A stretch of DNA of 64,000 nucleotides, from assembly GCF_018143015.1 (NCBI RefSeq), contig NC_054748.1, positions 6,738,967-6,802,966 of the forward strand, in the 5' to 3' direction. Positions within the stretch are counted from its first letter, which is position 1. The number at the start of each line of letters is the position of its first letter. This document shows positions 35,905 to 48,254 of the stretch, one piece after another. This DNA comes from Lytechinus variegatus (Eukaryota; Echinodermata; Echinoidea; Temnopleuroida; Toxopneustidae). The notes below the pieces were generated by a model. That model was not told the origin of the DNA. It did no database searches and saw nothing but the letters and a program-made list of their open reading frames with translations. Both the position numbers and the translations under genes were made by a program.

Positions 35905-38075
35905 TCAATGTTGTTAGTGTATGACTTTACACTAGTGTACATGTAAAGTCCCAAGACTTTAATAATTTATGGAAAACAAGTGTAATTTGGGAAGAATACA
36001 TTATTTCTCAGAATTACTTCATAAAACAAAATTCTGTCAACTAATGTTAACTTATGCCCCCCACAAAAAAAATGATAGGTCAGAACAAACATGTGAGAAG
36101 AAAGTAGAAACCAACAGAAAATCACGCGCTGCAGGAAAAATCACAAATCTCTTTTGCATTGTTCCTGTCAAGCCTGTTTGCAAAGCTTTTAGGAGAGCTG
36201 TTTGTGGAAGACAACAATTATATACAGCAGATATACATGTATACGTGTCCTAAAGGTCTTGTAAGTTTTTACTACATGAAATTACTCTGTTGTATATTTT
36301 GTACATGTATACAAAGTTTAGAACACTGAGGACATAGAGTTTGCACTTAAGAATTAACAAGAAAATTGGGGACTCTCATGTACATGTAGAAGTGATCTTT
36401 TGCAAAGCAGTTACTTCACAAATATAGTAAATATGTTGAACGAAAACTACAGAAATCGTTCTGATCTGCAGAGCAATATTACTAGATTTTATCTTAGATC
36501 GATATATGCTGCTCCTATTTGAAAATCTGCCAGAAATATTTACACAAAGAACCATTTTCTTAATATTTTCTTAACTCATTGAATGTGAGAAAAAATATCT
36601 CTCCTATGATTCGTCAATTGAGATGTTTAAGTTTTTATTAGCCGAGAAAAGATTTGTAATTAAATCATTATCAGCTTATTTGGCATAGGCCAGTGTTGTA
36701 CAGTATCAAGTTTTGTTTGTCAATATATTTAACTCCTTTTGCTTTTGTCGCCAAGCAAATATATGATTTTCAATACTTGTTGGTCACAGACTATCTGTCA
36801 GAAACCTTGTTTATGAATAATGAAAAAAAAGGGAATTTGGTTACTCCTCGGTCCATAAAAATGGCTGTATCTAAACATTAATTGTTCCATGTGAAGGGGG
36901 GCTTTATCCCCTCAAAATAAAATGCATGTGAAAGTGGGTCTGAGTATTTTATATTAATTTTATGAAATGGGGGTTTATGACTTGATAATCCAGGTGTAAT
37001 ATGGGATTAAACCTGTGATTATTATTCATGGATTTATGTATGATAATGTATGATATCTGTATACATGTATTACTAATAAACTGCTACTGCATTATTGTCA
37101 ATACTTATTTACATATTAAATGATTGATATGGGAGATAGTATTTTGGAAACGTGAACTCATTTGTCATATAGCCCAACATCTTCCCTTGCAGGGCCCGAG
37201 CAATTATTAAAAATACTATAAAAGCAAGAAAAGAGAGAAATCTGCATGTAGAAATACTGAGCCCATTTTTTATTGCATAATGAAGTACCATTCGTTCAGT
37301 TCTGAAAAAATGGTTGAAAATATAGATAATCACTCAAATAAATTGCTATGGAAATTTAAATCACTTTTTTCCACCCAAATTGGCAACTTTCCAACATACA
37401 ATGACATTCTCAGTCAGTCTATATTTCTTTCCGATGCATACATTTTAGAGTGAAAAACTAGCAATGAAAGATAAAATTGAAGTTGCCAATTTGGAGATTG
37501 AAAACTAATTAGTCAAGAAATCTGTAATCATGAATGCATTATTTGGGCCAGGCAGTTAAAAGTAAAAAAAAAATTATAATGGTTTTCTAAAGGAACAAAA
37601 AAAAAATGAATCGGTCTGTTGCTGATAATGCAGTACTAGAGTTAAATTACAGTTTTCCTCATTTATTTTTGTGAAAGCTGATTGATAAACAGAAACTGTG
37701 CAAACAAAAGCATTTTCTGTTCTTTGCAAGTCTGGAGTAAGATGAAAATAATGTTTTGTACTTGAAATTTGTGTTTTAAAGTTATGTTCAACTTACAATT
37801 TATTTTGTCAAAGGATGAGGACACATGGGCCCTGTACAACCAAGCCTAACAATTGATTCATGGGACACATTTTACCATTGATTTCATTGATTACAGTGTA
37901 CTCTTTCATGAAAATTGATCGTAAGATCAATCACTGATCTTCGTGTTTATGGGATTAAAATTGCATTCAATTGAGCGATTTATCAGATTATCACCATCAG
38001 CTTTTCTCAAAATATGGTCCAGATATCCACAGAGTACATCGTAAATTCTATTTTTCTTTTTTTTAAATGGAGGTA
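35905..38075. other. AT-rich intergenic stretch, no supported gene
   Basis: No domain in the short frames. A degenerate relative of the GTAACACAAAGG MITE may lie at 37830-37960 (tgtacaaccaagcctaacaa, gatcaatcactgatct). Confidence 0.4.
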
Positions 38076-38317
38076 AGGTCCCGGTTTCATGAATTGTGCT
38101 ATCAATAACAAGGTATAAGACCTGTTATAAGCTACTGCAATCATGGTATACGGTTAGCTGTGAGCAACCATCATTAAAACTTCAGTAGAAGTTATTCAAA
38201 CAAGAAATGTGAAAATGGGAACTAGTATAAAAGCATCACAGCTGTACACTTTTTTTGTGGAGGTTTGATTTAAGACTGATAACGTGTATCTGACTGCATG
38301 GGTGCTGCAAGAAAGTG

Positions 38318-38416
38318 GCAATCGATTGCAAGCAACTTGCAATCGATTGCCAGCAACTTGTGATCGATTGCCAGCAACTTGCAGTCGATTGCCAGCAATT
38401 TGTGATCAATTGCAAG
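38318..38416. repeat. ~22-base tandem repeat rich in CGATTGC
   Basis: Five imperfect copies of a unit like gcaatcgattgccagcaact, directly before the left end of the family E MITE at 38481. The unit itself contains the palindrome gcaatcgattgc. Confidence 0.85.
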
Positions 38417-38480
38417 TCAAATTCGGTCCTAGAGTCAATCATATATCTTGCAATTGATAAAAAATATTGTAGTTGATTGC

Positions 38481-39001
38481 AGGGCCCCGTCTTACAAAGA
38501 GTTGCAATTGGTCCGATCAACCACAACTATGGACGGCCAGCAACGTCAACATCTAAAATGCAAATTTGTTCAAAATATTTTCTAGATATGATGTATATTC
38601 ATGCATTCGTTGTTCTTATGAAGATTCAGTGTGATTCTCATTGTTAACTCAGAAGATTGTGTGAATTTCCTGTGGAAATTTTTTTGAGGTGGATGGATTT
38701 CCATACAGTTGAGATTGATTAAATCCATCTTACAAAGAGTTACGATTGATCCAATGGTAACTCACAATTGATCCAATGGTAACTCTATGGAAAACCATCA
38801 GTGTCATAATGTTTTCTACAGGAAATGTGCACAATGTCCTTTGTAAACAAAGAGAAGCACTGTGAATTTTCAAGACAACGATGAATATACATCATAGCTA
38901 GAAAATATTTTGAACAAACATGCATAATAGATGTTGACGTTGCTGGCCGTCCATAGTTGTGATCGATCGGATCAATCACAACTCCATGTAAGACGGGGCC
39001 C
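38481..39001. mobile_element. MITE family E, full-length palindrome (~520 bp)
   Basis: Ends agggccccgtcttacaaaga and tccatgtaagacggggccct; further in, actatggacggccagcaacg tca pairs with tgacgttgctggccgtccat agt. The centre has a diverged second copy of the end (ttacaaagagttacgattga at 38730). Confidence 0.9.
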
Positions 39002-39411
39002 TGGTCTGCTCCAAGCAGTATTAACTTATTTACTTTAGAATTGATCTGTCAATTCTAAAATTGCAACATAAATTTACAATTGATTGCAGATGTTATCTTG
39101 CAACACCTCAAAGTTGACTGTATATTGAGAGTATAATTCTCAAACTTGAAAAAACGAAAATCATGTTTTTCTGTACATGTACTATAAGTAAAAAAAAATA
39201 CAAAATGTTGGTGTTTGTTTGATATCTTGAGTCTCTCGTTTGTTTATTTTGTTGTCTCAAATGTGCATGGTGTTTTAAATTCCTTGAAAATCTGGCATTT
39301 GATTGCTGGGGCAGCTTTTACATAGAGTTGCAATAGATTCTAAATTTGTAATCGAAGCCAAACAGGGATTAATCACAAATTGTTGACAAAGAGATAATTT
39401 GAGATTGATTT

Positions 39412-39908
39412 GAGGGGAAGTTCACCCTGAAGAAAACTTTGTTGTAAAAAAAAGCAGAAAAAATAGTAAAAAATATTGATGAAGGTTCGAGGAAAATCCG
39501 TTAAAAAGTAAGAAAGTTATAAGAGTTCAAAGTTTTGGATTTGTGACGTCATAAACGAGCAGCTGCCCATGTGTTAAAATATAAAATGCATGAATGTCAA
39601 ATTTTGTATGGTTCCTGATAACTTAATTTTGTTTTCTATTCATGATCGGGTGTGAAATGATTTGTCTATTGATATACAAAAGGTACAGTGAAAACTATTT
39701 AAATTTTGTGAGGAAATGACATTTCTTTTATTTTTTACCATTTGCTATGTATGAATGCTGCTTGCATATGACGTCACAAATCAAATAATTGAATTTCTAA
39801 TGACTTTTTAGTTATTTGATGAATTTTTCTCAAACTTTCGGCAATTTTTTTTTTATTTTTTCTGCTATTTTTACAATAAACATTTTGTCAGGGTGAACTT
39901 CCCCTTTA
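39412..39908. mobile_element. MITE family A, full-length palindrome (~500 bp)
   Basis: Ends gaggggaagttcaccctga and cagggtgaacttccccttta; both arms have a CRE-like palindrome (gtgacgtcat 39543; atgacgtcac 39769), and the left arm has gagcagctgcc (E-box CAGCTG). Non-coding. Confidence 0.9.
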
Positions 39909-39987
39909 ATGTTGTTTTCTATTGTGACTGTGTACGACAGGCTGCCCTCTCACTTCTCTGTTTTATACTCTTCCGTTGCTTTGCTTT

Positions 39988-40534
39988 CCCCGGGGGCACT
40001 TCCATCGATGAGTGGATACCATGCACGACCCATGGGGTCTTGAAAAGTACCCTAAACAAGTATTTTTCATATTCTGAAAATGCACCCCATAACAAGTATT
40101 GGCATGTGAAACCCCACCCTTAACAAGTATTGGAAACAAAACGATACCCTTGAATTGAACCTATCAAGTACAGAAATATTTCAATTGTTTTATGTCACAA
40201 ACTTTGGTTGTCACTTTTACCTTTACCTATGTCATTGGGTTAAGTACGGCCCACCTCCCACACCTCGCGCAAATCGGACTCTGAGCACGTAGAGTTTACT
40301 GATGGGGCAGAGTACATCCTTTATAAAACATTTTAGTCTTTTTTATTACCCTTGCAAATATGACCCGAAACACGTAATTTTCCTAGCGAAATAGATACCC
40401 TTTTTTCATTATTTTAGTGTTTTGGACACCCTTATTACGTTACGTACGTATCGTACCCTATCTATAGAAAGACGTCCTTTTTACGTGTTTTTTTGGTCGC
40501 GCATGGTATCCACTTGTAAATGCAAGTGGCCCCT
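39988..40534. mobile_element. Repeat family L, near-complete copy
   Basis: Inverted ends: gggggcacttccatcgatga gtggatacca and gcatggtatccacttgtaaa tgcaag. The interior has caccctaaacaagtattttt, tacgtgttt and ggacacccttatt. Confidence 0.82.
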
Positions 40535-40549
40535 TGGGTTTGCTTTCCA

Positions 40550-41000
40550 CTCTCGCTATCATCTCTCTCCCTCTGTCTACTTTCTGCCACTCAACTCTCT
40601 CTGTTCTTTCTTTTTTTCCACACCGTCTCTTCTCCATCTTTCCACCCCTTCTATCTATCAATCTCTGCCTCTCTCTTTCCTTCCCCTCTCCCTTTTTCTG
40701 ATCCTCCCTTTCCATCCATCTTCTACGTCTCTGCCTCTCCGGCTCTTTTTTTTTTCTCTTTCCACCCATCTTTTCTGTTTCTACCTCTCCCTCTCTCCTT
40801 GTACTCCTTTCTCTTTGAGTCTCCCTCTTCTGCCTCTCTCTCTCTCTCCATCTCTTCTCATTTCACTTTCATCTCTGTCTCTCATCCTCTCTCTTATTTC
40901 CCCTTTCCCTCTTCTCCCTTTCTGCTATTTCCACCCACTCTTTCTCCCTTTCCAACCCTCTCTTTCTCCCTTTCCACCCCTCTCACCATGCCCTCTTCCT
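40550..41000. repeat. Pyrimidine-rich tract
   Basis: C/T-rich, with many tctctccctctc blocks; directly adjoins the family L copy. The Ser/Leu/Pro-rich open frames are artefacts. Confidence 0.88.
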
Positions 41001-41029
41001 CAATCCTTGCTCAAATCAATCTACCAAAA

Positions 41030-41295
41030 CAAAATCATTATCATCGCCACCATCCTCATCATTATCAATATCAATACCGTCATTATCATCATCATCACCA
41101 TTATCATCAATATCATCGTCATCATCACCATCATTATCATCATCAATATTAATATCGTCATTATCATCATCACCATCATCAAATCAATATCGTCATTATC
41201 ATCATCAATATCATCACCATTATCAATATCATCAATATCAATACCGTCATTATCATCACCATCATCATTATCATCATCAACACTACCATCCTTAT
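41030..41295. repeat. ATC/CAT microsatellite
   Basis: An imperfect array with tcatcatcaatatcaatacc-type higher-order repetition. A 24-base flank (gctcaaatcaatctac aaaac) occurs on both sides (41009 and 41299), so the array sits between short direct repeats. Confidence 0.85.
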
Positions 41296-42088
41296 TATGC
41301 TCAAATCAATCTACAAAACAAAATCATTTATTTTGAGACATTGTTTAATACATCAAAAATAAGAACAATTAATTGATTTGTATATTTTATACATAAATCA
41401 AACAAAGGTATGTACATACATGCTAACAATGACAGCTTGTGCCCGTAAGTTCTATCAATGCCGGAATAAACCTCACATTATATCAAGTTGGTTTTAACAA
41501 CAGAGAAATGAGAGAAACTTCAAAATTAAAAGTGTAAAGTCTCCCAAAGAACAACTTTTTTTAGTTCTTCATAGCAGTTCCTCATATGTCAAAACAAGTA
41601 AATTCCATAAATTGCCCTTTTTACAAAGTTGAAATTATTTTATATTATGTATACATTTAATATATCAGCAAATAGATAGATTACTTTTTACATGCTTATA
41701 TGGAAAAATACAGACATGAAAAAAGGCAATTTATAGTTCTAACTCTTATTCCATTTGTGGAAGCTGCTCACACATGTCATGTAATGTATGTCACAAAAGA
41801 AAACATGTATGTCCCCAAAAGAGGGCTGGTATTCAATTTAAAGTATTCAAAATGGTCTTAATTGATAATCAAACATGTTAACAATCATACATGAAAAAAC
41901 AGCAAGAGCTGGAAAAATCATGCTTACAAGTTGGTTTTGACACATTATTAAATACATAGTAAAATGCATTAAAATGGTTATACATTTAAAAGTTAATACA
42001 ATAAAAATAAAGCATAAAAGGCAATGGACATGTTGAATGAGTGAATGTAATATGAATGGCAGACTTGCCGGAGAGGAGACTGACGATA

Positions 42089-42563
42089 GGTGGTTTCAGA
42101 CCGCCTCGAAGTTCGCCAGTTCCAGGTATTCTCTGATCGGGAAATTTACCCCGATCAGAAAATACCAGGTATTTTGGTAATGTGAAAGCAAACTACGCAT
42201 AATCTCCCCGAAAGAAAATACCCGCTAAATAGTAGGTACTTGGCGAAATTACGAGAACTTTCGCGGGATTTTTCCAAGGTCGCAGGTATTTTGGCGATGT
42301 GAAAGCAAATTACGGGAACTTTTAGCCCAGCGTGTCGTTGGGCGCGGGAGCTGTGGGTGGCTGCTGGGCTAGTGATTTTGAATCTCGCGCCTTGCCTGCT
42401 TATCAGACCATACTGCGCATGCTCGTAACTTCAGGAACTTATCCCGAAGGGTATGTTTCAGGGCGGTGTGAATGCAGGAATAATTAACGGGTATTTTTCA
42501 GCCTAAAAAAGTTCTCGTAATTTAACGGGGATTCTTGTGATCGAGGCGGTTTGAAACCACCTA
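42089..42563. mobile_element. Palindromic element with TAGGTGGTTTC ends and possible TA duplication
   Basis: Left taggtggtttcagaccgcct cga, right tcgaggcggtttgaaaccac cta. Several ggtattttggyratgtgaaa gcaaa blocks repeat inside. The terminal TA on each side fits a TA target site (Tc/mariner-like), an inference from the ends only. Confidence 0.82.
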
Positions 42564-42867
42564 CTAAATGACAAAAATAATTGTATAGTGGGGTGGGGAT
42601 GACCATTTGCATTGCCTTTCTTAGTCTACACACTCATCTCTTGTTGAGTATGTCTACCAATAAAGGCAATGGACTGCTTTTAAATCTTGTTGTTCTTAAT
42701 AAAAACTGATAGTTGTTTGTATGACGAAGAGATATGTTTGTATGTTTTTTTTCGAGGTAGCCATTTCTTACACAAAAGATGAGGATTGCAAATTTTCTAC
42801 TCAGTGTCAGCCTTCTCTCCTCAAGTTTTGGTAAATTACATACCTGACATGCATTTGTGTATGTGAC

Positions 42868-45010
42868 CTAATTACGTCCTAAGATAATTTTACATACTCT
42901 CCGTTGTATTCTTTCAATAGTATTTTGTTTTGCTGTAAGACTGGTGTGGAAAACTGGAGCACAATATTCTAAAATTGGTCGTATATAACCCATATATATT
43001 GTCACTAAATCCTTCAAAGGTAAATTGAACTTTTTCAGTTTCCGTAACATATATAATTTTCTATTGCACCTTTTAACCAAGTCATCGACATGTAAATTCC
43101 ATTTCAAATCAGATTGTATAATAACTCCAAGAATTTTGATACTTTCTACATTACATAAGGCAGAGTTATTAATGGCAAGAACCTCAGGAGTGATGGGGTT
43201 TTTCATAAAAGTAATATGTAAGGTAAAACACTTTGAGGGATTGAGTGACATATTTGATTGTGACCAGGATTGCACTGAATTGTAATTGCGAAGTGTCGGT
43301 TGATTTACGACATTGTACTTAAAGGGGAATGAAACCTTTGGAACAAATAGACTTGTGTAGAAACAGAAAAATCAAAGAATAAGAATAAAGAAAGTTTGAG
43401 AAAAATCGGACAAATAATGAGAAAGGTATGAGCATTTGAATATTGCAATCACTAATGCTATGGAGATCCTCACATTGGCAATGCGACAAGGATGTGTGAT
43501 GTCACTGATGAACAACTTTCCCTTTGGTGGACTATAAAATACCCTCAAAATGTCTCTTTTTGTTTTTTCTTATGATGATACAAACTCTATCCATGATGTA
43601 TTCTTGAAAAATATGCATTACATGCCCTCATGTAGACAGAACACATGATTTATGGATAGATGTGATAAAAGAGGCAATTCTAGTGAAATATATACTAGAG
43701 TAATGGGGAGAGTTGTTCACAAGTGACATCACACATCTTTGTCGCATTGCCAATTTGCTATCTCCATAGCATTAGTGATCGCAATATTCAAATGCTCATA
43801 ACTTTCTCATTATTTGTCCGATTTTTCTCAAACTTTCGTTGATCTGTTTCTTTGATTTTTCTGTTTTCACACAAGCTATCTTGTTCCAATGGTTTCATTC
43901 TCCTTTAAGACAAATCATCAACATATTTAAAATAGTGCATAGGAATATTTTCACATCAATCATTTACCATAATTAAAAAAAGGATTGGGCCAAGTTATGT
44001 CCCTTGGGGCACACCGGCATGATTAACTTTGATATCAGAAAAGATTCCATGATATAATGTACATTGCTTGCGATATTCCAAGAAACTTACAATCCAATTT
44101 ATATGATCCATGGTTTTATGTGCATATTAATCATTTTTTTAATTAGAATATTGTGATCCAGGCAATCAAACGCCTTTCTAAAATCTGTACATACAACAGT
44201 GGACACAGATTTTTTGTTTTCTGCATTGTCATAGAGATGATGTAATAGACCAACAAGATAATGTGATGTAGACAATCCTGGTCTGTTACCGAACTGATAT
44301 CAATGTCATTCAATAACCATTGAGCCATAAAAGATCCGGTGAGCTTACCAAAATGTGAAGTTAAAGCTATAGGACGTAAATTATTGATGCAAGGTGGATG
44401 AGATTTTGGAATGGGAGTTACTTGACTGAATTTCCACTGTGGAGGTACTATTCCTTGTCTAAAAGATATATTGAGTATCCTAGTAACCGGTACACTCAAT
44501 TCACATGCAAATTCTCTAATAATACGAATGGGGAGATCATCTCTGACAGATGCTCTGTGTAATTGTAATTTTACATAATTTACAATAGACTTGCCAACAA
44601 CTGATCTCAGGACTTTCAATCTGACAAGGTAAAAAAGCTGGTAATGATCCTCTATTTAGAGGAGAAAGATCAGAAGCAATTGACACAAAAAAATTATTGA
44701 TTGCATTAGCTGCTTGTATACAATATTGATCATCTTCAATGTCAATATCAGGAATCGTGATTGGAATATTGTCTTGATTACCATTTGTAAGTATTTTAAT
44801 ATGTCTATACCAGGCTGAAGGATTATTTAATTTTTATTTTTTATACGAGTATTGTAATAATTAGTTTTTGCAACAAAGATAGCTTGGGCAATTTTATTTC
44901 TTAAATGTCTCCAAAGAGTGTCATTTTGTTTTTTAAAAGCCTTTCGTCGGTCAAGTGATTTGATAAAAGGTGTTATCCAAGGTTTATCAGTCTGACTAAT
45001 TTTTACTTCT
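42868..45010 (-). pseudogene. Decayed LINE reverse transcriptase, interrupted by a MITE
   Basis: Read on the - strand: an N-terminal linker (WITPFIKSLDRRKAF, near 44980-44930), the RT fingers (QVTPIPKS, NLRPIALTS at ~44410-44370), a GVPQGT motif near 44005 followed by a stop, a YVDDL catalytic motif near 43920, then the MITE at 43319-43909, then the thumb and C-terminal part (FTLHITF, IKILGVIIQSDLKW, RPILEYCAPVFHTSL) at 43275-42868. It contains stops and shifts, so it is dead. Its sequence is clearly different from the LINE at 45686, so it belongs to another family of the jockey/CR1-type group. Confidence 0.85.
43319..43909. mobile_element. MITE family C, full-length palindrome (~590 bp)
   Basis: Ends ttaaaggggaatgaaacctt and aatggtttcattctccttta a; internal arms cattagtgatcgcaatattc / gaatattgcaatcactaatg and gatgtgtgatgtcact / agtgacatcacacatc. 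It sits inside the broken LINE. Confidence 0.9.
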
Positions 45011-45014
45011 TGCG

Positions 45015-45425
45015 AAGGTAAGTATAAATCAAGTTTAAAGTATCGATGCTAAGTATTTTACTTAGCATTTTACTTGGCTAAGTAAAATGCTTAAACTGGT
45101 ATTCAGATAACATCTAAGTATTTTACTTTATCAAGCCAAATTTAAGCAAAACACTAATAACCACTGTGACCTCATAAAGTTTACGCCAAAATTATGCATA
45201 ATGTACATGTATGTATCTAGCTGAGCACAGAAGGTATGGCTGCACGCATCATGTTTGTAAATTGCATGCAAGCCAGACTTAAGACAGGTAGACTACTGAT
45301 TTAAGCAAAATACTTAGCCAAAATATGTGATAAAATAATGAAGATGGTCAAGTATTTTACTTAAGTAAAATACTGAGTAAAAAGCTTAAAATTTTGGCTT
45401 AAGTATCAATTGAATACCAGCCCTG
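45015..45425. mobile_element. Repeat built of AAGTATTTTACTTA blocks, likely MITE
   Basis: Many alternating aagtattttactta / taagtaaaatac blocks form imperfect palindromes. The right end ttgaataccagccctggg is the reverse complement of cagggctggtattcaa-type sequence also seen at 41827 (gggctggtattcaatttaaa). Confidence 0.55.
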
Positions 45426-45685
45426 GGGTTCCAATATTCTTCATACATGTAATGAGGTTTTCCTCATTTGGAGACTTCCAATAAATCCAACTCGACTTCA
45501 CAGAGGAATTACCCTTTTACATACCAAAAAACAAAAACAAAAAAACACATCTGTCTATGACAGGCTACATTATACATGATCTATCTCGGCTAAAATGATT
45601 TACATGTACGTTATCTATTTTCTATACATGGTCATAGCTTATAAAATACAATGAAAAAATATTAAAGATAACTAGATTATCTTGA

Positions 45686-48076
45686 TTAGAATCAAGAAAC
45701 GAAAACATTTTAGACTTGGTATTCACAAATGTTCCATCTTTACTTCAAAAGATAGAGGTACTCCCAGGCATTTCAGACCATGATGTCGTCTCTGTTCTGG
45801 TGGAATGGCCCCACAAGAAGATCAAAGTAAAGCGTAGAGAAATTTATTTGTTGAAAAGGGGAAACTTTGCTAAAATAAGTGATGATATGGATGAGTACGC
45901 AGATTCACTTTCTGACGAGGTTATAAGAAGTTCGAGTGTTAATGATCTGTGGATAGGTTTTAAGAACTCCTTATCTTCTTCAATGAAACAGCACATACCA
46001 ACAAAGTTGATTTCGTCAAACAACGACTTGCCTTGGCTCAAACATACTCACAAAAAACTCATTAATCAAAAGAGGAAAGCATATGATAAAGCAAAATGCA
46101 CTAAATCTGCAGACGACTGGACTATTTTCCGACACCTACGCCGAAACCTGGATAGAAGTCTAAGGAAAGCACGCAGTGTATATCTGCGCGAAATGGGGGA
46201 AAATCTAACTACAGAAAACAAAAAGTCCTTCTGGAAATTCATAAAGAGCTTAAGACAGTGTTCTACTGGAGTAGCCTCTCTGAACACTTCAAGAAGTATT
46301 GCCGTAACTCCGCAGGAGAGGGCAAATGTCCTCAACTGCCAGTTCGAGTCTGTGTTCACTCAAGAGGACTGTCACAGCCTACCTACACATGTAACTTCTT
46401 CTTGTCCATCTACATGTATAACTAAAATTGTGATAACAAGCCAGGGAATTGTAAAACTCTTGAAAGAACTCAAACCACAAAAGGCACCAGGCCCAGATGG
46501 AATCCTACCATCAGTTCTAAAAGAATGTGCAGACAGCATTGCTCCAATTCTAAAACAGATCTACCAAAAGTCAATAGATACTGGAGAACTTCCTGAGGAC
46601 TGGTTAAGGGCAAATATCTCTCCTATATACAAAAAGGGGGATCGCTCCGAAGCAAGCAATTATAGACCTGTCTCGTTGACGTCTATTCCGTGTAAAGTGT
46701 TAGAACATATCATCCACTCAAACATTATGAATCACCTTGAGAAACATGGAATACTAAATAAAGAACAACATGGCTTCCGGAAAGGTCACTCCTGTGAAAC
46801 TCAACTTGCAGAAGCTGTCAACGACCTGGCGGAGACTTTGAATCACCAGGGCCAAGTAGATGTTATCATAACTGACTTCAGCAAGGCCTTTGACACCGTC
46901 CCTCACCAGAGACTTCTTCTAAAGCTGAGACAATCAGGCATCACAGGACCCCTCCATATATGGATTAGAAACTTCCTTACTAAGCGGTCTCAGAGGGTAG
47001 TACTAGAAGGCGAAGCATCAGCCTCTGTTCCAGTAAGATCGGGCGTCCCCCAGGGTACAGTTTTAGGGCCTTTGCTATTCTTACTGTACGTCAACGATCT
47101 TCCCAAAGATATACAGTCACACGTTCGACTCTTTGCAGATGACTGTATACTTTACCGTGAGATAAAATCACAGGATGATGGGAAAGTTCTACAACAGGAC
47201 ATAAATACTCTGTGTAATTGGGAAGCTACATGGCAAATGAGATTTAACACCGATAAGTGTCATGTTATGCACATCACTCATAAAAGGAAACCCCTTCTAA
47301 TCACCTACGATATGAATGGGAAACGTCTAAACGTTGTCACAAGTCACAATTACTTAGGTGTCGAGATAAATAGCAACTTAACCTGGTCGGACCATGTTAA
47401 TACTACCATATTTAAAGCGAATAGGGTTTTAGGCCTCCTTCGAAGAAACTTGTATACTTGCCCCCGAAATGTAAAAGAAACAGCCTATAAAGTGTTAGTA
47501 CGTCCAAAGTTGGAGTATTGTGCTTCTGTGTGGGACCCATACACGAAAGACCAGATAAGTAGACTAGAAGCAGTTCAACGAAGAGCCGCTAGATTTGTCT
47601 GTAAAGATCACAGGAGAACCAGTAGTGTTTCCCAGATGCTGAAGTTACTTGAATGGAAATCTCTCGAAGATAGAAGGGCTATCTCAAGACTTACACTTTT
47701 ATATAAATCTATAAATCATAGTGCTTCGGTCGACGTAGGTCGATACTTAACAGCTCCCTCTCAAGATTCTGTTAGGACACGGAAATCATCGTCAATCTCT
47801 TTTTCCCGACCAACAACAAAAAAAGATTGCTTTAAGTACTCTTTCCTTCCAAGGACCATGGCAGAATGGAATCTGCTACCAGTAGACATACGTGAAGCTA
47901 AATCGGTCGATGGTTTTAAGACAAGGCTTAACAAAATTCAAATGTCTACTTTCACCCGGGGGCACATCATTAATTCAAATTCACCACTAGCCACACACGC
48001 CTGCAGCAATTATATCCCAATTGAGGAGTTTGCCTGCAGTAACAGGAAGAAGAAGAATACATTACAAAAAATATAA
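45686..48076 (+). mobile_element. 5'-truncated non-LTR retrotransposon with open reverse transcriptase ORF
   Basis: An uninterrupted frame of ~796 codons, with no start codon of its own in the usual place: it enters at the end of an AP-endonuclease domain (GISDHDVVSV) and runs through a linker, RT (QKAPGPDGI, YRPVSLTS, DFSKAFDTVPH at residue ~387, SGVPQGTVLGP at ~442, catalytic FADD at ~473 counting from 45716), the thumb, and a C-terminal segment (VRPKLEYCASVWDP, RRAARFV, EWNLLPVDI). The protein copies element RNA at a nicked target. The complete frame indicates recent insertion. The missing 5' part is typical truncation. It belongs to the jockey/CR1/Rex group by motif order; I cannot fix the clade. 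No poly(A) or target duplication was found. Confidence 0.93.
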
Positions 48077-48254
48077 AACATGGCATATGAAGATTATATT
48101 GAATTTTTCATGATAAGTTGAAATCATGGACTGTAACAGATCTATGTATCTTGTTATAACGCATGCAGTAATGCAGCAGTGAGGGTCAACGAGGCTGATT
48201 TTTATGTATGCTTGTACATTTATGTATACATCAAAATATTTTCTGCGCATCAGA

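Noticed and set aside
38318..38416. CRISPR-like array of short repeats
   Set aside because: Units are contiguous with no spacers, the genome is eukaryotic, and the repeat is a simple tandem beside a MITE end.
40422..41336. A 304-codon frame, the second longest in the window
   Set aside because: It is built from a pyrimidine tract plus an ATC microsatellite; low complexity throughout.
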